64,000 nucleotides of DNA from Bradyrhizobiaceae bacterium Ga0074131. Its GTDB lineage: Bacteria > Pseudomonadota > Alphaproteobacteria > Rhizobiales > Xanthobacteraceae. Under the pieces are notes generated by a model. That model was given only the letters and a program-made list of their open reading frames with translations. It did not search any database and was not told the origin of the DNA. Made by a program: the position numbers and the translations under genes. The stretch is taken from positions 682,001-746,000 of the forward strand of contig LNEC01000019.1 of NCBI GenBank assembly GCA_001464035.1, in the 5' to 3' direction. This document shows, one piece after another, positions 40,812 through 50,193 of the stretch (within the stretch, counting starts at the first letter, position 1; every line of letters starts with the position of its first letter).

Positions 40812-41516
40812 TCAGCGTTCGGGGCTGCCGACCTTCTCCAGAAATCCCGTCAGATCATCCGTGACATGATCGACATGGGTGGCTTCGCGGCCTTCCAGTT
40901 CCCAGTCCTCGCGCACCACTTCCTGTGAGCCGTCGGGCACCACCAGCACGGTGGTCATGCCGAGCTGGTGCGGCACCACGAGGTTGCGCGCGAGATCCTC
41001 GAACATCGCCGAGCTGGCGGGATTCACGCCGTGATCCCGGAGGAATTTCTGGTAGGTCTGCGGCGCCGGCTTCGGCTCCAGTTCGGCGGCGATGATGTCG
41101 AACACTGCCTCGAAGTGGTCACCGATACCGAGCCGCCCCAGAACCGCGGCGGCGTGGTCGGTGGAGCCGTTGGTCAGGATCAGCTTGCGTCCGGGAAGCC
41201 TGGCGATCGCCGCACCCATTGTGGGGTTGGGTTCGAGCGGCGAATGATCGATCTGGTGCACATAGGCGAGATAGTCGTCGGCGCGCACCCCGTGCTCGGT
41301 CATCATGCCGCGCATGGTGGTGCCGTAGCGGCGGTAATAGTCCTTCTGGATCGCGCGCGCTTGCTCAGGCGTAACTTTCAGCCAGGCGCTGACGAATTGG
41401 CCGATCCGCGCATCGACCTGCTGCCACAGGTTGACGTGATGGGGGTACAGCGTGTTGTCGAGATCGAACACCCAGGTGTCGATGCCGGTGAACAGGCGCG
41501 GTGGTGTCTGCATCAT
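40812..41516 (-). CDS. HAD-family pyrimidine 5'-nucleotidase-like hydrolase
   Basis: A 234-residue HAD phosphatase with the nucleophile motif WVFDLDNTLYPHH (D18, D20), motif II LILTNGSTDHA, and motif III/IV around PKPAPQTYQKFL and AMFEDLARNL. The family relates to yeast Sdt1/Phm8 pyrimidine nucleotidases. In alphaproteobacteria it commonly sits between argB and dapD, as here, although separated from argB by a DUF1036 gene and a palindromic repeat. The physiological substrate is unknown. Start ATG 41516 (or the next codon, also ATG) gives a natural N-terminus. Confidence 0.88.
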   Translation of the reverse strand: MMQTPPRLFTGIDTWVFDLDNTLYPHHVNLWQQVDARIGQFVSAWLKVTPEQARAIQKDYYRRYGTTMRGMMTEHGVRADDYLAYVHQIDHSPLEPNPTMGAAIARLPGRKLILTNGSTDHAAAVLGRLGIGDHFEAVFDIIAAELEPKPAPQTYQKFLRDHGVNPASSAMFEDLARNLVVPHQLGMTTVLVVPDGSQEVVREDWELEGREATHVDHVTDDLTGFLEKVGSPER

Positions 41517-41525
41517 ATTCTCTCG

Positions 41526-41629
41526 CTGTCATGCCCGCGAAGGCGGGCATCCCGTACGCCGTGGCGTTCGGAAAAGCCACTGGCGTCACGGAATACTGGA
41601 TCAACGGCCTTCGCGGGTGATGACGGATG
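41526..41629. repeat. Dispersed palindromic repeat
   Basis: Left hairpin CATGCCCGCGAAGGCGGGCAT, central CGTACGCCGTGGCGTT and TACTGGATCAA, right segment GGCCTTCGCGGGTGATGACGG. Same plan as 18947-19047 and 32939-33042. It interrupts the DUF1036-to-HAD gap and so could act as a processing or termination signal within the operon. Confidence 0.85.
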
Positions 41630-41649
41630 AGGGAGTGGGGCGAGGTATT

Positions 41650-42717
41650 TCATGGCATCGCGAAGCGCAGCGTCTTGCCGCCGCTGCTCATGTCGACGGC
41701 GGTAAAACCTGTTGCGGTGAGGCCGCGGTTGCCGCAGTCGTTCTGGTCGTTGATCTCGAACTTGCTTTCGCGGGTGCAGAGCTGCGTGGTGCCGCCCCAG
41801 TTCAGCGCCTTGTCCCTGTATTTCAACGCGCGGTTTTCCGCGTCGACCGCCTCGGCGAAACTGAATATCTGTTTGAGCTGGCCGGTAACGTCGGGATGCA
41901 GGCATTTGCCGGGATCGATCCGGTACCAGCCGCGGCTGATCACGGTCTTGCCGTCGTCCGTGCCGACCGCGGCCATGATCTTGTGCGGCGTGTCGTTGCA
42001 CCAGGTCAGCCCGGTGGAAGACGGAGATTGCACCGCGTCGATCATGGTGGCGAAGAATTTCGGCGACTGCACCACCTCGGCGGCGAGCCCCCGGCTTTTC
42101 AGGAATGCCGCCAGTGCTGCCTGCGTCTTCGGGCCGTCGACGCCGTCGATCGGCGCCGCATCATAGCCCGCGATCACCAGCAGGCGCTGAATGGCGGCGA
42201 GCCGCGCCTGTTCGTCGTCATATTCGCTGCCTTCGGCCAGATACGCCACCAGATGGCCGTCGTCTGTCTTCGTCGGATTGATCTGGGTGAACGGCGCTGG
42301 GGTCTGGCCGGCGCGGCATTGGCGGGCTGCGGCGATGACAAAATTATCCGGCGCGATGCAGAGCGTATCGTTGCCGCTCTGCGGCACCGGCGATGAGCCG
42401 TAGACGCCAAGCGCGCGGGCATTGAGCAGGATGCGATCGGCGGTCAGCGTGCCCTGCACGACGACGCGGCACGCCGCCGGATCGATCCGGAACCAGCCGC
42501 GTGTCGCGGTGGCGGCCTTGTCGTCGATGCCGATCGCGACCTCGACCACATAGCTCATGCGGTTGCAGAGTTTCAGGTCGGCATAGGCGGGCGCCGACGA
42601 AGCGAGGAACGAGATCGTCGCGGCCGGCAGCGCATAGGCCGTGCGCACCCAATATCGCCGCACCGCTGCGCGGCAACGGCGCGTCCATCGAGGGAGCGGG
42701 GCGAGCGTCGGGGTCAC
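41650..42717 (-). CDS. Secreted protein with two DUF1036-type repeats and a peptidoglycan-binding-like segment
   Basis: The track ORF (to 43509) joins this gene to an out-of-frame reading of argB. The real start is a GTG at 42717 that overlaps the argB stop as GTGA. The 355-residue product has a long signal sequence (core [19 protein letters not shown], cleavage near residue 46). Two similar halves follow: [20 protein letters not shown] and [20 protein letters not shown], each followed by RGW[FY]RIDP and a later cysteine. Between them, [20 protein letters not shown] and a following helix resemble a peptidoglycan-binding-1 domain. Probably a periplasmic wall-associated protein; function unknown. 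Confidence 0.8.
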   Translation of the reverse strand: MTPTLAPLPRWTRRCRAAVRRYWVRTAYALPAATISFLASSAPAYADLKLCNRMSYVVEVAIGIDDKAATATRGWFRIDPAACRVVVQGTLTADRILLNARALGVYGSSPVPQSGNDTLCIAPDNFVIAAARQCRAGQTPAPFTQINPTKTDDGHLVAYLAEGSEYDDEQARLAAIQRLLVIAGYDAAPIDGVDGPKTQAALAAFLKSRGLAAEVVQSPKFFATMIDAVQSPSSTGLTWCNDTPHKIMAAVGTDDGKTVISRGWYRIDPGKCLHPDVTGQLKQIFSFAEAVDAENRALKYRDKALNWGGTTQLCTRESKFEINDQNDCGNRGLTATGFTAVDMSSGGKTLRFAMP

Positions 42718-43585
42718 TTGTGGATCAGTGTGCCGGTGCCCTGGTTGGTGAACAGTTCGAGCAGCACGGCGTGCTGGGTCTTGCCGTCGATGATGACGAC
42801 GCCCTCGACGCCCTGCTCGAGCGCGTAGATGCAGGTTTCGACCTTCGGGATCATGCCGCCGGAAATGGTGCCGTCGGCGATCAGCTTGCGCGCGTCCTTG
42901 ACCGACAGTTGCGGAATCAGCTTCTTTGACTTGTCGAGCACGCCGGGTACGTCGGTCAGCAGCAGCAGCCGCTTGGCCTTGAGCGCGCCCGCGACCGCGC
43001 CGGCGAACGTGTCGGCGTTGACGTTGAAGGTCTGTCCGGTGGCCGAGGTCGCCAGCGGCGCCAGCACCGGGATCAGCTCGTGGCCGATCAGCTGGTTCAA
43101 CAGCGTCAGGTCGACCTTCTCGGGCTCGCCGACGAAGCCGAGATCGACCACCTTTTCGATGTTCGAATCCGGATCGACCATGGTGCGCGTCGCCTTCGAC
43201 GCCGTCACCATGTTGCCGTCCTTGCCGCACAGGCCGACCGCCTTGCCGCCGGCCTCGTTGATGTAACCGACCAGTTGCTTGTTGATCGAACCGGCCAGCA
43301 CCATTTCGACGATCTCGATGGTGGCGGCATCGGTGATGCGCAGTCCCGCGGCGAATTCGGACTGAATGCCGAGCCGCTTCAGCATGGTGGCGATCTGCGG
43401 TCCGCCGCCATGCACCACCACCGGATTGATGGCGGTCTGTTCCAGGAGAACGATGTCGCGGGCGAACGCCTTGGCGGTTTCCTCGGCGCCCATGGCGTTT
43501 CCTCGTCATACCGCTGCATGTGCGGCAGCGCCTCGGACAGGATACGGGCCTGATCGAGCGGACTGATATACGGCGCGTCGGTCAT
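42714..43585 (-). pseudogene. argB: Acetylglutamate kinase gene, disrupted by a short deletion
   Basis: ArgB phosphorylates N-acetylglutamate in arginine synthesis. From ATG 43585 the first 30 codons give the normal N-terminus [20 protein letters not shown] through QRYDEET. There the frame breaks. The rest, from [19 protein letters not shown] to the stop, is intact in another frame. Homologues have about nine residues at this point (IVIKYGGHA in my memory), the first phosphate-binding glycine/lysine motif. The junction ACG-CC-ATG fits a 25-nt deletion at 43494-43498. An internal start at 43493 could give a 259-residue protein, but without the catalytic lysine. Downstream motifs VVHGGGPQI and NVNADTFAG are normal. 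Confidence 0.85.
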
Positions 43586-43700
43586 GAAACAGGTCTCGTC
43601 GGACAAGGTTGGGCGGGTTCTTATCTGATTGGCGGGCAGGGTGCAAAGCAGCTGTCGCCTGCTTTCTTGCCCTCTCCCGCAAGGGGAGCAGGGAAGGAAG

Positions 43701-44075
43701 TCATCCCCGCTTCGGCCATGCCGCCGCCACCGCCAGCAGAAGCCAGCTCGCGATCAGCAGCGCGCCACCCGCCGGCGCCGCCATCGGGAACAGCCCGTGA
43801 CCGGCATACTGCCGCAGCGTCAGGTCGCCGGCGAACAGGGCGGTGGCGACGACGAAGCCGCCGGCGGCCGCTGTGCCGATTCGCAGATGGACCACGCCGC
43901 GCTCCGCCAGCCCTACCGTGCCGAGCACCGCGATGGCGTGAAACAGCAGCATCGATGACGCCGACGCCAGCCGTGCCGCATCCGGCTGGTGCGCGGCCGC
44001 CGCCGCCAGGATCACGCCGTCGGCGCCCATCACTCCTGCCAGTACGATCAGGATGCGGAACAGGCGCGCACGCAT
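43701..44075 (-). CDS. DUF423-family small membrane protein
   Basis: A 124-residue protein with four hydrophobic segments, starting [20 protein letters not shown] at ATG 44075, which overlaps the engB stop by one base. The track ORF extends falsely into engB. Typical DUF423 features are a helix ending in [13 protein letters not shown] and a later [19 protein letters not shown]. The function of this family is unknown. It is translationally coupled between engB and argB. Confidence 0.85.
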   Translation of the reverse strand: MRARLFRILIVLAGVMGADGVILAAAAAHQPDAARLASASSMLLFHAIAVLGTVGLAERGVVHLRIGTAAAGGFVVATALFAGDLTLRQYAGHGLFPMAAPAGGALLIASWLLLAVAAAWPKRG

Positions 44076-44725
44076 CAGCTTCGCTCGCCGAGCAGCCGCA
44101 CCATGGCTGCGCGCAATTCGGCCATTCCGGCGCCGGTGCGCGAGGATGTCACCACAATTTCCGGGAAGGCGGCGGGATGCTTGGCCAGCGCGGCCTTGAG
44201 GTCGGCGACGCGCTGCTCGAGTTCGGGGGCCTTTACCTGGTCGGCCTTGGTGAGCACGACCTGATAACTGACCGCGGACTTGTCGAGCGTCTTCAGCACG
44301 TCGAGATCGACCTCCTTGAGCCCGTGCCGGGCGTCGATCAACACGTAGACCCGCGCCAGACTGGCGCGGCCCTGCAGGAATTGGTGGATCAGCGCCGTCC
44401 ATGACGCGACTTTCGCCTTCGGCGCGGAGGCGTAGCCGTAGCCGGGCATGTCGACCAGCCGGAAGCCGGCATCGTCGGGGCCCTCGAAGAAGATCAATTC
44501 CTGGGTGCGGCCGGGCGTATGCGATGTGCGCGCCAGCGCGTTGCGCCCGGTCAGCGCGTTGATCAGGCTGGACTTGCCGACATTGGAGCGGCCGGCGAAG
44601 GCAACTTCGACGCCCGCCATCGGCGGCAGCGTTTCGATCGAGGGCGAGGCCCAGATGAACTGCCAGTCGCCGGCGAACAGCTTTCTGCCCTGTTCGACCA
44701 AGTCAGCATCGGCATCCGTGGTCAT
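44075..44725 (-). CDS. engB: Ribosome biogenesis GTP-binding protein EngB/YihA/YsxC
   Basis: Essential-type GTPase for late 50S assembly. From ATG 44725 the 216-residue protein has G1 AFAGRSNVGKSSLINALTG (45-53), G2 threonine region ARTSHTPGRTQEL, G3 DMPGYGYA, G4 LTKADQVK and G5 TSSRTGAGM. The track start at 44770 would add 15 residues; the shorter start matches homologues better. It lies between yidC and DUF423/argB, a conserved order in Rhizobiales. Confidence 0.96.
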   Translation of the reverse strand: MTTDADADLVEQGRKLFAGDWQFIWASPSIETLPPMAGVEVAFAGRSNVGKSSLINALTGRNALARTSHTPGRTQELIFFEGPDDAGFRLVDMPGYGYASAPKAKVASWTALIHQFLQGRASLARVYVLIDARHGLKEVDLDVLKTLDKSAVSYQVVLTKADQVKAPELEQRVADLKAALAKHPAAFPEIVVTSSRTGAGMAELRAAMVRLLGERS

Positions 44726-44827
44726 GCGAAGGGCTTCCGTTGGAGGCGCGCGATGCGCCGCAGCCGACATCGCGAGCCAACAGGTCGGCGCGAGGCGCCG
44801 CCCGATGGCTCGCCAAGACGAGTAAAA

Positions 44828-46690
44828 TCAGGTCTTCGATTCGGCCTTCTTCGAAACGAACACGGCCTTGAGATTGTCCATCAGTTCCACCTTCACGCCG
44901 TTCTTGCGCATGATGTAGCTCTGCTGCAGCACCGAAAGCAGGTTGTTCCAGGCCCAGTAGATCACCAGACCCGCCGGGAACGAGGCCAGCATGAAGGTGA
45001 AGATCAGCGGCATCCAGTCGAAGATCATCTTCTGGGTTGGATCCGGCGGCGTCGGATTGAGCTTCATCTGGAACCACATCGTGATGCCCATGATGATGGG
45101 CCAGACGCCCAGCATCAGATACGGGCCGATATTCGGTCCGAGCGCCATCGGATCCCACGGCAGCAGTCCGAACAGGTTGAATATCGTGGTCGGATCGGGC
45201 GCCGAGAGGTCCTTGATCCAGCCGTAAAACGGCGCGTGACGCATCTCGATGGTGACGAACAGCACCTTGTAGAGCGCGAAGAACACGGGGATCTGCAACA
45301 GGACGGGAAGACAACCGGCGACCGGGTTGATCTTCTCCTTCTTGTAGATCGCCATCATCTCCTGCTGCTGCTTCACCTTGTCGTCGGGAAATCGCTCCTT
45401 CAGCGCGGCCAGCTGCGGCTGTACCGATTTCATCTTCGCCATCGACGCGTAGGACTTGTTGGCAAGCGGGAAGAAGATGAGCTTGATGAGCACCGTCACC
45501 AGCAGGATCGAAACGCCGAAATTGCCGACCAGGCGGAAGAAGAAGTCGAGCGCCACGAACATCGGCTTGGTGAGGAAATGGAACCAGCCCCAGTCGATCA
45601 GCAGGTCGAAGTGGTTGAGGCCGAGCTGCTTGTTGTAGCCGTCGAGACCGGCGAACGGAAAATTGATGCCGACCACACCGGCTTCCTTGGCGCCGGCGAA
45701 CAGCCGCGCATTGGAGGAGCCGGTGCCGCCGATCGCGATGGTCTGCGGATCCTGCAGATAGTCGGTCTGGTAGGTGCGGGTGCCTGCCACCAGGTTGGAC
45801 GAGAACCGCGCCTGCAGCTGCGCCGTGGTGTCCGGCAGCAGCGCGGAGGCCCAGTACTTGTCGGTGATGCCGAGCCAGCCGTTGGTGACCTTGAAGGTCT
45901 TCACCTTGTCTTCGTCGATCTTCGAGTAGCTGTATTCCTGCAGGCCCTGGTCGCCGAGATAACCGATCAGGCCTTCATGCAGGATGTAGAAGCCCTCGAC
46001 CTTCGGGGTGCCGTGACGCGAAATCAGCGCGAATGGATAGAGCGTGACCGGCGCATTTCCGATATTGGTGACGTCGTCCTTGACGGTGAAGAGATAACGC
46101 TCGTCGACCGCGATGGTGCGGCGGAAGACGAGGCCGTCGCCATTGTCGTATTTCAGGGTCACGGGGCTGCTCGGTGTAAGGCTGCCCGAGCCCTCCTGCT
46201 GCCAAACCGTGTTCTGGTCGGGAAGCCGCACGGTTGAGCCTGCGGCGGCGACCCAGCCGAATTCAGCATAATAGGGCGTCGGCGAGCCCGACGGCGAGAA
46301 CAGCACGATGGCAGGCGATTTGGGATCGACGGTGGTGCGGAACTGCACCAGCGCCAGATCGTCGATCCGCGCGCCCTTCAGTGAAATGCTGCCGCTGACC
46401 CGCGGGGTTTCGATCTTGATGCGCGGCGTCGCTGCTATCGCGACCTCGCGGTTGACCACTACTGGCGTCGAGGCGGGTTGAGCAGCCCCTGGCGCGGTGG
46501 GCGCGGGCGGCGCGCCGGCGGTCTGCGGGGTAGCGGGACTGCCGGGCTGCGGCGCTGGCTTCGCCAGTTCGCTCTGAGCCTGCTGCGCGCGCTGCTTTTC
46601 CATCTGCGGAATGTTGAAGAAATATTGCCAGCCGATCAGCACGAGGCCGGACAGAATGACGGCGAGGATGGTGTTGCGGTTATCGGTCAT
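44828..46690 (-). CDS. yidC: Membrane protein insertase YidC
   Basis: Inserts and folds inner-membrane proteins, alone or with SecYEG. The 620-residue protein has an N-terminal membrane segment (NTILAVILSGLVLIGWQYFF), a proline/alanine-rich linker, the large periplasmic P1 beta-sandwich (about 95-370), and the conserved five-helix core from about 385 (NFGVSILLVTVLIKLIFFPL, with the cytosolic hairpin KMKSVQPQLAALKERFPDDK and GCLPVLLQIPVFFALYKVL). Length is typical of Gram-negative YidC. It follows rnpA by 18 nt in the rpmH-rnpA-yidC operon. Confidence 0.98.
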   Translation of the reverse strand: MTDNRNTILAVILSGLVLIGWQYFFNIPQMEKQRAQQAQSELAKPAPQPGSPATPQTAGAPPAPTAPGAAQPASTPVVVNREVAIAATPRIKIETPRVSGSISLKGARIDDLALVQFRTTVDPKSPAIVLFSPSGSPTPYYAEFGWVAAAGSTVRLPDQNTVWQQEGSGSLTPSSPVTLKYDNGDGLVFRRTIAVDERYLFTVKDDVTNIGNAPVTLYPFALISRHGTPKVEGFYILHEGLIGYLGDQGLQEYSYSKIDEDKVKTFKVTNGWLGITDKYWASALLPDTTAQLQARFSSNLVAGTRTYQTDYLQDPQTIAIGGTGSSNARLFAGAKEAGVVGINFPFAGLDGYNKQLGLNHFDLLIDWGWFHFLTKPMFVALDFFFRLVGNFGVSILLVTVLIKLIFFPLANKSYASMAKMKSVQPQLAALKERFPDDKVKQQQEMMAIYKKEKINPVAGCLPVLLQIPVFFALYKVLFVTIEMRHAPFYGWIKDLSAPDPTTIFNLFGLLPWDPMALGPNIGPYLMLGVWPIIMGITMWFQMKLNPTPPDPTQKMIFDWMPLIFTFMLASFPAGLVIYWAWNNLLSVLQQSYIMRKNGVKVELMDNLKAVFVSKKAESKT

Positions 46691-46708
46691 CGTTCAAGGT
46701 CTCGTCAT

Positions 46709-47143
46709 TCAATTCGGTTTGCGGCTGGCGCGAGAGTCTTTTGACGCGGTTTCCTGAGGCGAACCGGTGTCCACTTCGCTTGGAGACGCCTTGGACGGCT
46801 TCATCACGTGGTCCTTGGGCTGCCGCTCGAGGCGATCGAGCGCCGAACGGAGATCGTCGAGCATGGTGGCAAAGTCGCGGTACAGTGCGGTACGACGGCC
46901 GACTAGCACATAATCGCTGTGCGGTCGCATGGATATGACGTCCAGCCGCTTCACCAATTCGCGGAGCCTGCGCCGGATGCGATTGCGCTCGGTGGCCGTG
47001 CCGTTCTTCTTGGTAACGGTGAAGCCGATCCGGATCGGGCCGTCATCGTCGCGGCGACGGCCTTGCAGCACGAAGCCAGCGCTGTTGGCCCGCTGGCCGT
47101 TGGCAACGGCGAGGAAGTCCGCCCGCTGCCTTAGCCGATCCAT
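46709..47143 (-). CDS. rnpA: Ribonuclease P protein component
   Basis: Basic subunit that helps RNase P RNA mature tRNA 5' ends. The 144-residue protein starts MDRLRQRADFLAVANGQRAN, has IRIGFTVTKKNGTATERNRI and the RNR motif RNRIRRRLRELVKR near residue 60. The last 30 residues (from RQPKDHVMKPSKASP) are a low-complexity tail longer than in E. coli, common in relatives. It follows rpmH by 24 nt and overlaps no gene; rpmH-rnpA-yidC is the conserved order. Confidence 0.95.
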   Translation of the reverse strand: MDRLRQRADFLAVANGQRANSAGFVLQGRRRDDDGPIRIGFTVTKKNGTATERNRIRRRLRELVKRLDVISMRPHSDYVLVGRRTALYRDFATMLDDLRSALDRLERQPKDHVMKPSKASPSEVDTGSPQETASKDSRASRKPN

Positions 47144-47167
47144 GATGAAATCCCCGGGGAGCCCGGC

Positions 47168-47302
47168 TCAGGCGCTCAGGCGCTTACGGCCGCGCGCGCG
47201 GCGCGCAGCGAGAACTTTGCGGCCGCCGACCGTGGCAAGGCGGGCGCGGAAGCCGTGGCGGCGCTTGCGCACCAGTTTGCTGGGTTGATAAGTCCGCTTC
47301 AC
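47168..47302 (-). CDS. rpmH: 50S ribosomal protein L34
   Basis: Below the ORF-track size limit. From GTG 47302 the minus strand encodes 44 residues, [20 protein letters not shown], then [20 protein letters not shown] and A, the nearly invariant L34 sequence. L34 is a small basic large-subunit protein. It is the first gene of the rpmH-rnpA-yidC-engB operon, and its position just before rnpA is universal in bacteria. Confidence 0.98.
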
Positions 47303-47658
47303 GGGTCGTTCTCCGCTGACCGGGCAATTTGCCTGATGAATGAGGTAAGTCCGGTGATGCTGACCGGCCCGAAACGGGCCGCTTCCGGCCCGATTGAGCC
47401 GCCCCGGTCGGACCGGGCCATCGCGGACAGTTGCCGCGGCTTATACGGGAGCGACCCGTTTTCGTCAATGTTGCGGGACGCCGCATTCGCGGTTCGTCGA
47501 ATCGACGCAACTGGCGCGAATATATCTGTTTTCGCGGGGTTTTTGCCTGTAGTGGCACGGCCGCATCAGATCCGGAACGGTCCGACATTAGCGATCCGTA
47601 ATTTGACCTGTTGCAGTGCGGAATGCATCCTCGCAACAAAGGCATCGAGGCCTATATC
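47303..47658. other. Divergent promoter region rpmH / histidine kinase
   Basis: About 350 nt without a gene. The left part has GC-rich inverted segments (CCGGCCCGAAACGGGCCG at about 47364) that may structure the rpmH leader, and the right part becomes more AT-rich (GAATATATCTG near 47519). I found no DnaA box or other origin-like motif. Confidence 0.5.
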
Positions 47659-49137
47659 GTGTCCGTGAGCGACCAGCAGTCAGCCATCGAATCGCCGCGG
47701 CCAAAGCCGCCGCGACGGCTGGGCCTTTCCGGAAAGCTGTTGCTGCTGACGATTCCGCTGATCATGATCGCGGGAATTCTGATCTACGTGCCCTCGATCG
47801 CCAATTTCCACATGAATCGGCTCAACGACCGGCTGGCGGCGGCCAACACCGCCGCGCTGGTGCTGGATGCGGCGCCGCGGGGCATGGTTCCCGATTCGCT
47901 GTCGCGGCAAATCCTGAAGAGCATCGGCGCGCGTGCGGTGGCCATCAAGATGGGACAGCAGCGGCGGCTGTTGGCGAGCGACGATCTGCCGCCGGCGATC
48001 GATCGCGATATCGACATGCGCACCATGACGTTGTGGTCGGGAATCCTGGATTCCTTCGGGATCATGCTGGAACGCGGCAACCAGGCGATCCGGGTGATCG
48101 GACCCGCGTCGGGCGGCGCGCAGTTCATCGAGGTCGTGATCGACGAAGCGCCGCTGCGCCAGGCGATGTACCGGTTTTCCCGCAACCTGCTGCTGGTCTC
48201 GCTGGGCATCGCGGTGCTCACGGCGGGGCTGGTCTATCTCGCTCTGCATTATCTGTTCGTGCGGCCGATGCGGCGGCTCACCGCGAGCCTGGTCGGATTT
48301 CACGAGAATCCCGAGAGTTCGGCCTACGTTATCGTGCCCAGCCGGCGCGGTGACGAGATCGGGGTCGCCGAACGCGAATTGTCCGACATGCAGCGCGATC
48401 TGGTTTCGATGCTGCACCAGAAGAGCCGGCTCGCCGCGCTCGGCCTTGCGGTATCGAAGATCAACCACGACCTGCGCAATCTCCTCGCGTCCTCGCAACT
48501 GCTGTCGGACCAGCTCGCCAGCGTGCCCGACCCGCGGGTGCAGCGATTCGCGCCGAAACTGATGCGCTCGCTGGAGCGCGCCATCGCGTTCTGCCAGTCG
48601 ACGCTGTCCTATGGCCGCGCCCAGGAGGCCGCCCCCGACCGCCGCATGGTGCTGGTCGAGCCCGTGGTCGCCGAGGTGCGCGAATCCGCCGGGCTCGCCT
48701 CCGACGCATCGATCGGCTGGATCAGCGCGATCGAGCGTGGGCTGTCGATCGATGCCGATCCCGATCAGCTGTTTCGCGTGCTGCTCAACCTCGTGCGCAA
48801 TGCGGCGCAGGCACTGGAAAGCCGCCCGAAGGGCGACGCCGCCGCCTTCCAGATTCGCATCACCGGCCGCCGCGAGGGTACGGTCGCCATCATCGAGGTC
48901 TCCGACACCGGCCCCGGCGTTCCCGCCAGGGCCCGCGAACACCTGTTCGCGGCGTTTCAGACCTCGGGGCGTCCCGGCGGCAGCGGGCTCGGCCTCGCGA
49001 TCGCCGCCGAACTGGTCCGTGCCCATGGCGGCGACATTCACCTCGTGGAAGGCACCATCGGCGCCACCTTCCGGGTCGCCATCCCCGATCGCCCGGTGGA
49101 ACTGCACAGCGTGCGAAATGAGCGGGCACGGGCGTGA
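47659..49137 (+). CDS. Sensor histidine kinase with HAMP domain
   Basis: The track starts at ATG 47611, but GTG 47659 or 47665 gives a cleaner cytoplasmic N-terminus; the choice is uncertain. About 492 residues: first membrane span LLLLTIPLIMIAGILIYVP, a periplasmic region of about 120 residues, second span NLLLVSLGIAVLTAGLVYLA, HAMP (FVRPMRRLTASLVGFHENPE), H-box VSKINHDLRNLLASSQLLSD, N-box LLNLVRNAAQALE, G1 VSDTGPGVP and G2 GGSGLGLAIAAELV. The H-box HDLRN is of the HisKA-like HDLRN type. No response regulator is adjacent, so its partner and signal are unknown. Confidence 0.9.
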   Translation: MSVSDQQSAIESPRPKPPRRLGLSGKLLLLTIPLIMIAGILIYVPSIANFHMNRLNDRLAAANTAALVLDAAPRGMVPDSLSRQILKSIGARAVAIKMGQQRRLLASDDLPPAIDRDIDMRTMTLWSGILDSFGIMLERGNQAIRVIGPASGGAQFIEVVIDEAPLRQAMYRFSRNLLLVSLGIAVLTAGLVYLALHYLFVRPMRRLTASLVGFHENPESSAYVIVPSRRGDEIGVAERELSDMQRDLVSMLHQKSRLAALGLAVSKINHDLRNLLASSQLLSDQLASVPDPRVQRFAPKLMRSLERAIAFCQSTLSYGRAQEAAPDRRMVLVEPVVAEVRESAGLASDASIGWISAIERGLSIDADPDQLFRVLLNLVRNAAQALESRPKGDAAAFQIRITGRREGTVAIIEVSDTGPGVPARAREHLFAAFQTSGRPGGSGLGLAIAAELVRAHGGDIHLVEGTIGATFRVAIPDRPVELHSVRNERARA

Positions 49138-49234
49138 GCCCCTGTTCTTGCCGAGCCGGCGGCGGGGCTTCCGCCGACTATCCAATATCCGCATGCGCCC
49201 CGGCCGGTGTGGGTTAGACCGGTGGGCGGGTTCG

Positions 49235-50020
49235 TCAGGCCGACTTGCGCCACGGAATGAGCATCGACACCCGTTCCCGATAGCGGCGGTAGTCGTCGCC
49301 AAAGAGGTCGAGCAGATCGCGCTCCTCGAGCAGAATGCCGACGATGATGTAGGCGGTGGTGACGGCCGCAAACAACACGTGGCCGACTGTCATCGTTGGC
49401 GCCGCCCAGAACGCAATGATGAAACCCAGATAGATCGGATGCCGCACGAACTTGTAGAACAGCGGCGTGCGGAACCGCGGCGCGGGCACCGGCCTGCCGG
49501 CCAAATTGTTCGCCACCTGATGCAGGCCGAACAGTTCGAAGTGATTGATCAGAAACGTGCTCGTCAGCACGATCAGCCAGCCGATGAGAGACAGGCCGGT
49601 CACGGCGGCGGCCAGTTCAGGGCTTTCGATCTGCCATACCACGGAAGGCATCGGGCGCCATTGCCAGAAGAGAAGAGCAAGGCACAGGCTCGCGCACAGC
49701 ACATATGTGCTGCGCTCGACGGACTTCGGGACAAACCTCGTCCACCATTGCTTGAAAGACTTGCGGGCCATGACGCTGTGCTGGATGGCGAAACCCGACA
49801 TCAGCAGGAGGTTGACGAGCAGGGCGCCGGCCGCTGCGGATGCCGGCCCGTCGTCTATTGTCTTGGGTACGCCAAGGCCGCTGACGAAGCCGACAGCGTA
49901 GAGGAACGTGACGAAGAATATGGCGTAACTCGCAACTCCGTAGAGAAATGCAAGATAGCGGCCCAGTGCACTTCCCCGGGAGTCGGTTAGCGCGATAGCG
50001 GGAGTGGTCTCGGCGGTCAT
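49235..50020 (-). CDS. MddA-like (NnrU/ICMT superfamily) membrane methyltransferase
   Basis: From ATG 50020, preceded by GAGGAGGAGAA, 261 residues with five or six membrane spans. The C-terminal catalytic signature is FVRHPIYLGFIIAFWAAP and VGILLEERDLLDLFGDDYRR, as in isoprenylcysteine carboxyl methyltransferases and the bacterial methanethiol S-methyltransferase MddA, which makes dimethyl sulfide from methanethiol with SAM. LLLMSGFAIQHSVMARKSFK is also MddA-like. The specific substrate is inferred. Two operators identical in core to those of the upstream tetR gene precede it, so it probably belongs to the TetR regulon. Confidence 0.75.
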   Translation of the reverse strand: MTAETTPAIALTDSRGSALGRYLAFLYGVASYAIFFVTFLYAVGFVSGLGVPKTIDDGPASAAAGALLVNLLLMSGFAIQHSVMARKSFKQWWTRFVPKSVERSTYVLCASLCLALLFWQWRPMPSVVWQIESPELAAAVTGLSLIGWLIVLTSTFLINHFELFGLHQVANNLAGRPVPAPRFRTPLFYKFVRHPIYLGFIIAFWAAPTMTVGHVLFAAVTTAYIIVGILLEERDLLDLFGDDYRRYRERVSMLIPWRKSA

Positions 50021-50083
50021 TTCAGGTTCTCCTCCTCGATCTGGCACTGAAAGTTGAAAACACGCGTGCCGGGGGAGATTAAT

Positions 50084-50127
50084 TCGGTCGATCGACTGAA
50101 TCAAGAAAAGTTCGGTCGATCGACCTA
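50084..50127 (-). promoter_or_regulatory. Two TetR operator copies before the MddA-like gene
   Basis: TCGGTCGATCGACTGA (50084-50099) and TCGGTCGATCGACCTA (50112-50127) share the palindromic core GGTCGATCGAC. Centres are 28 bp apart. They match, with one or two changes, the perfect palindromes in front of tetR (52946-52988), so the same repressor very likely binds both places. Confidence 0.8.
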
Positions 50128-50193
50128 AATTCTGAGCAACTTTTTGTGAGCCGTGGCTGGCAGATCAGCGGCTGGCGCAGACAGGGCCGGGAA

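Noticed and set aside
41650-43509. 619-residue fusion reading of argB region and DUF1036 protein
   Set aside because: The first 260 residues are an out-of-frame reading of argB; the real DUF1036 gene starts at GTG 42717 with a signal peptide.
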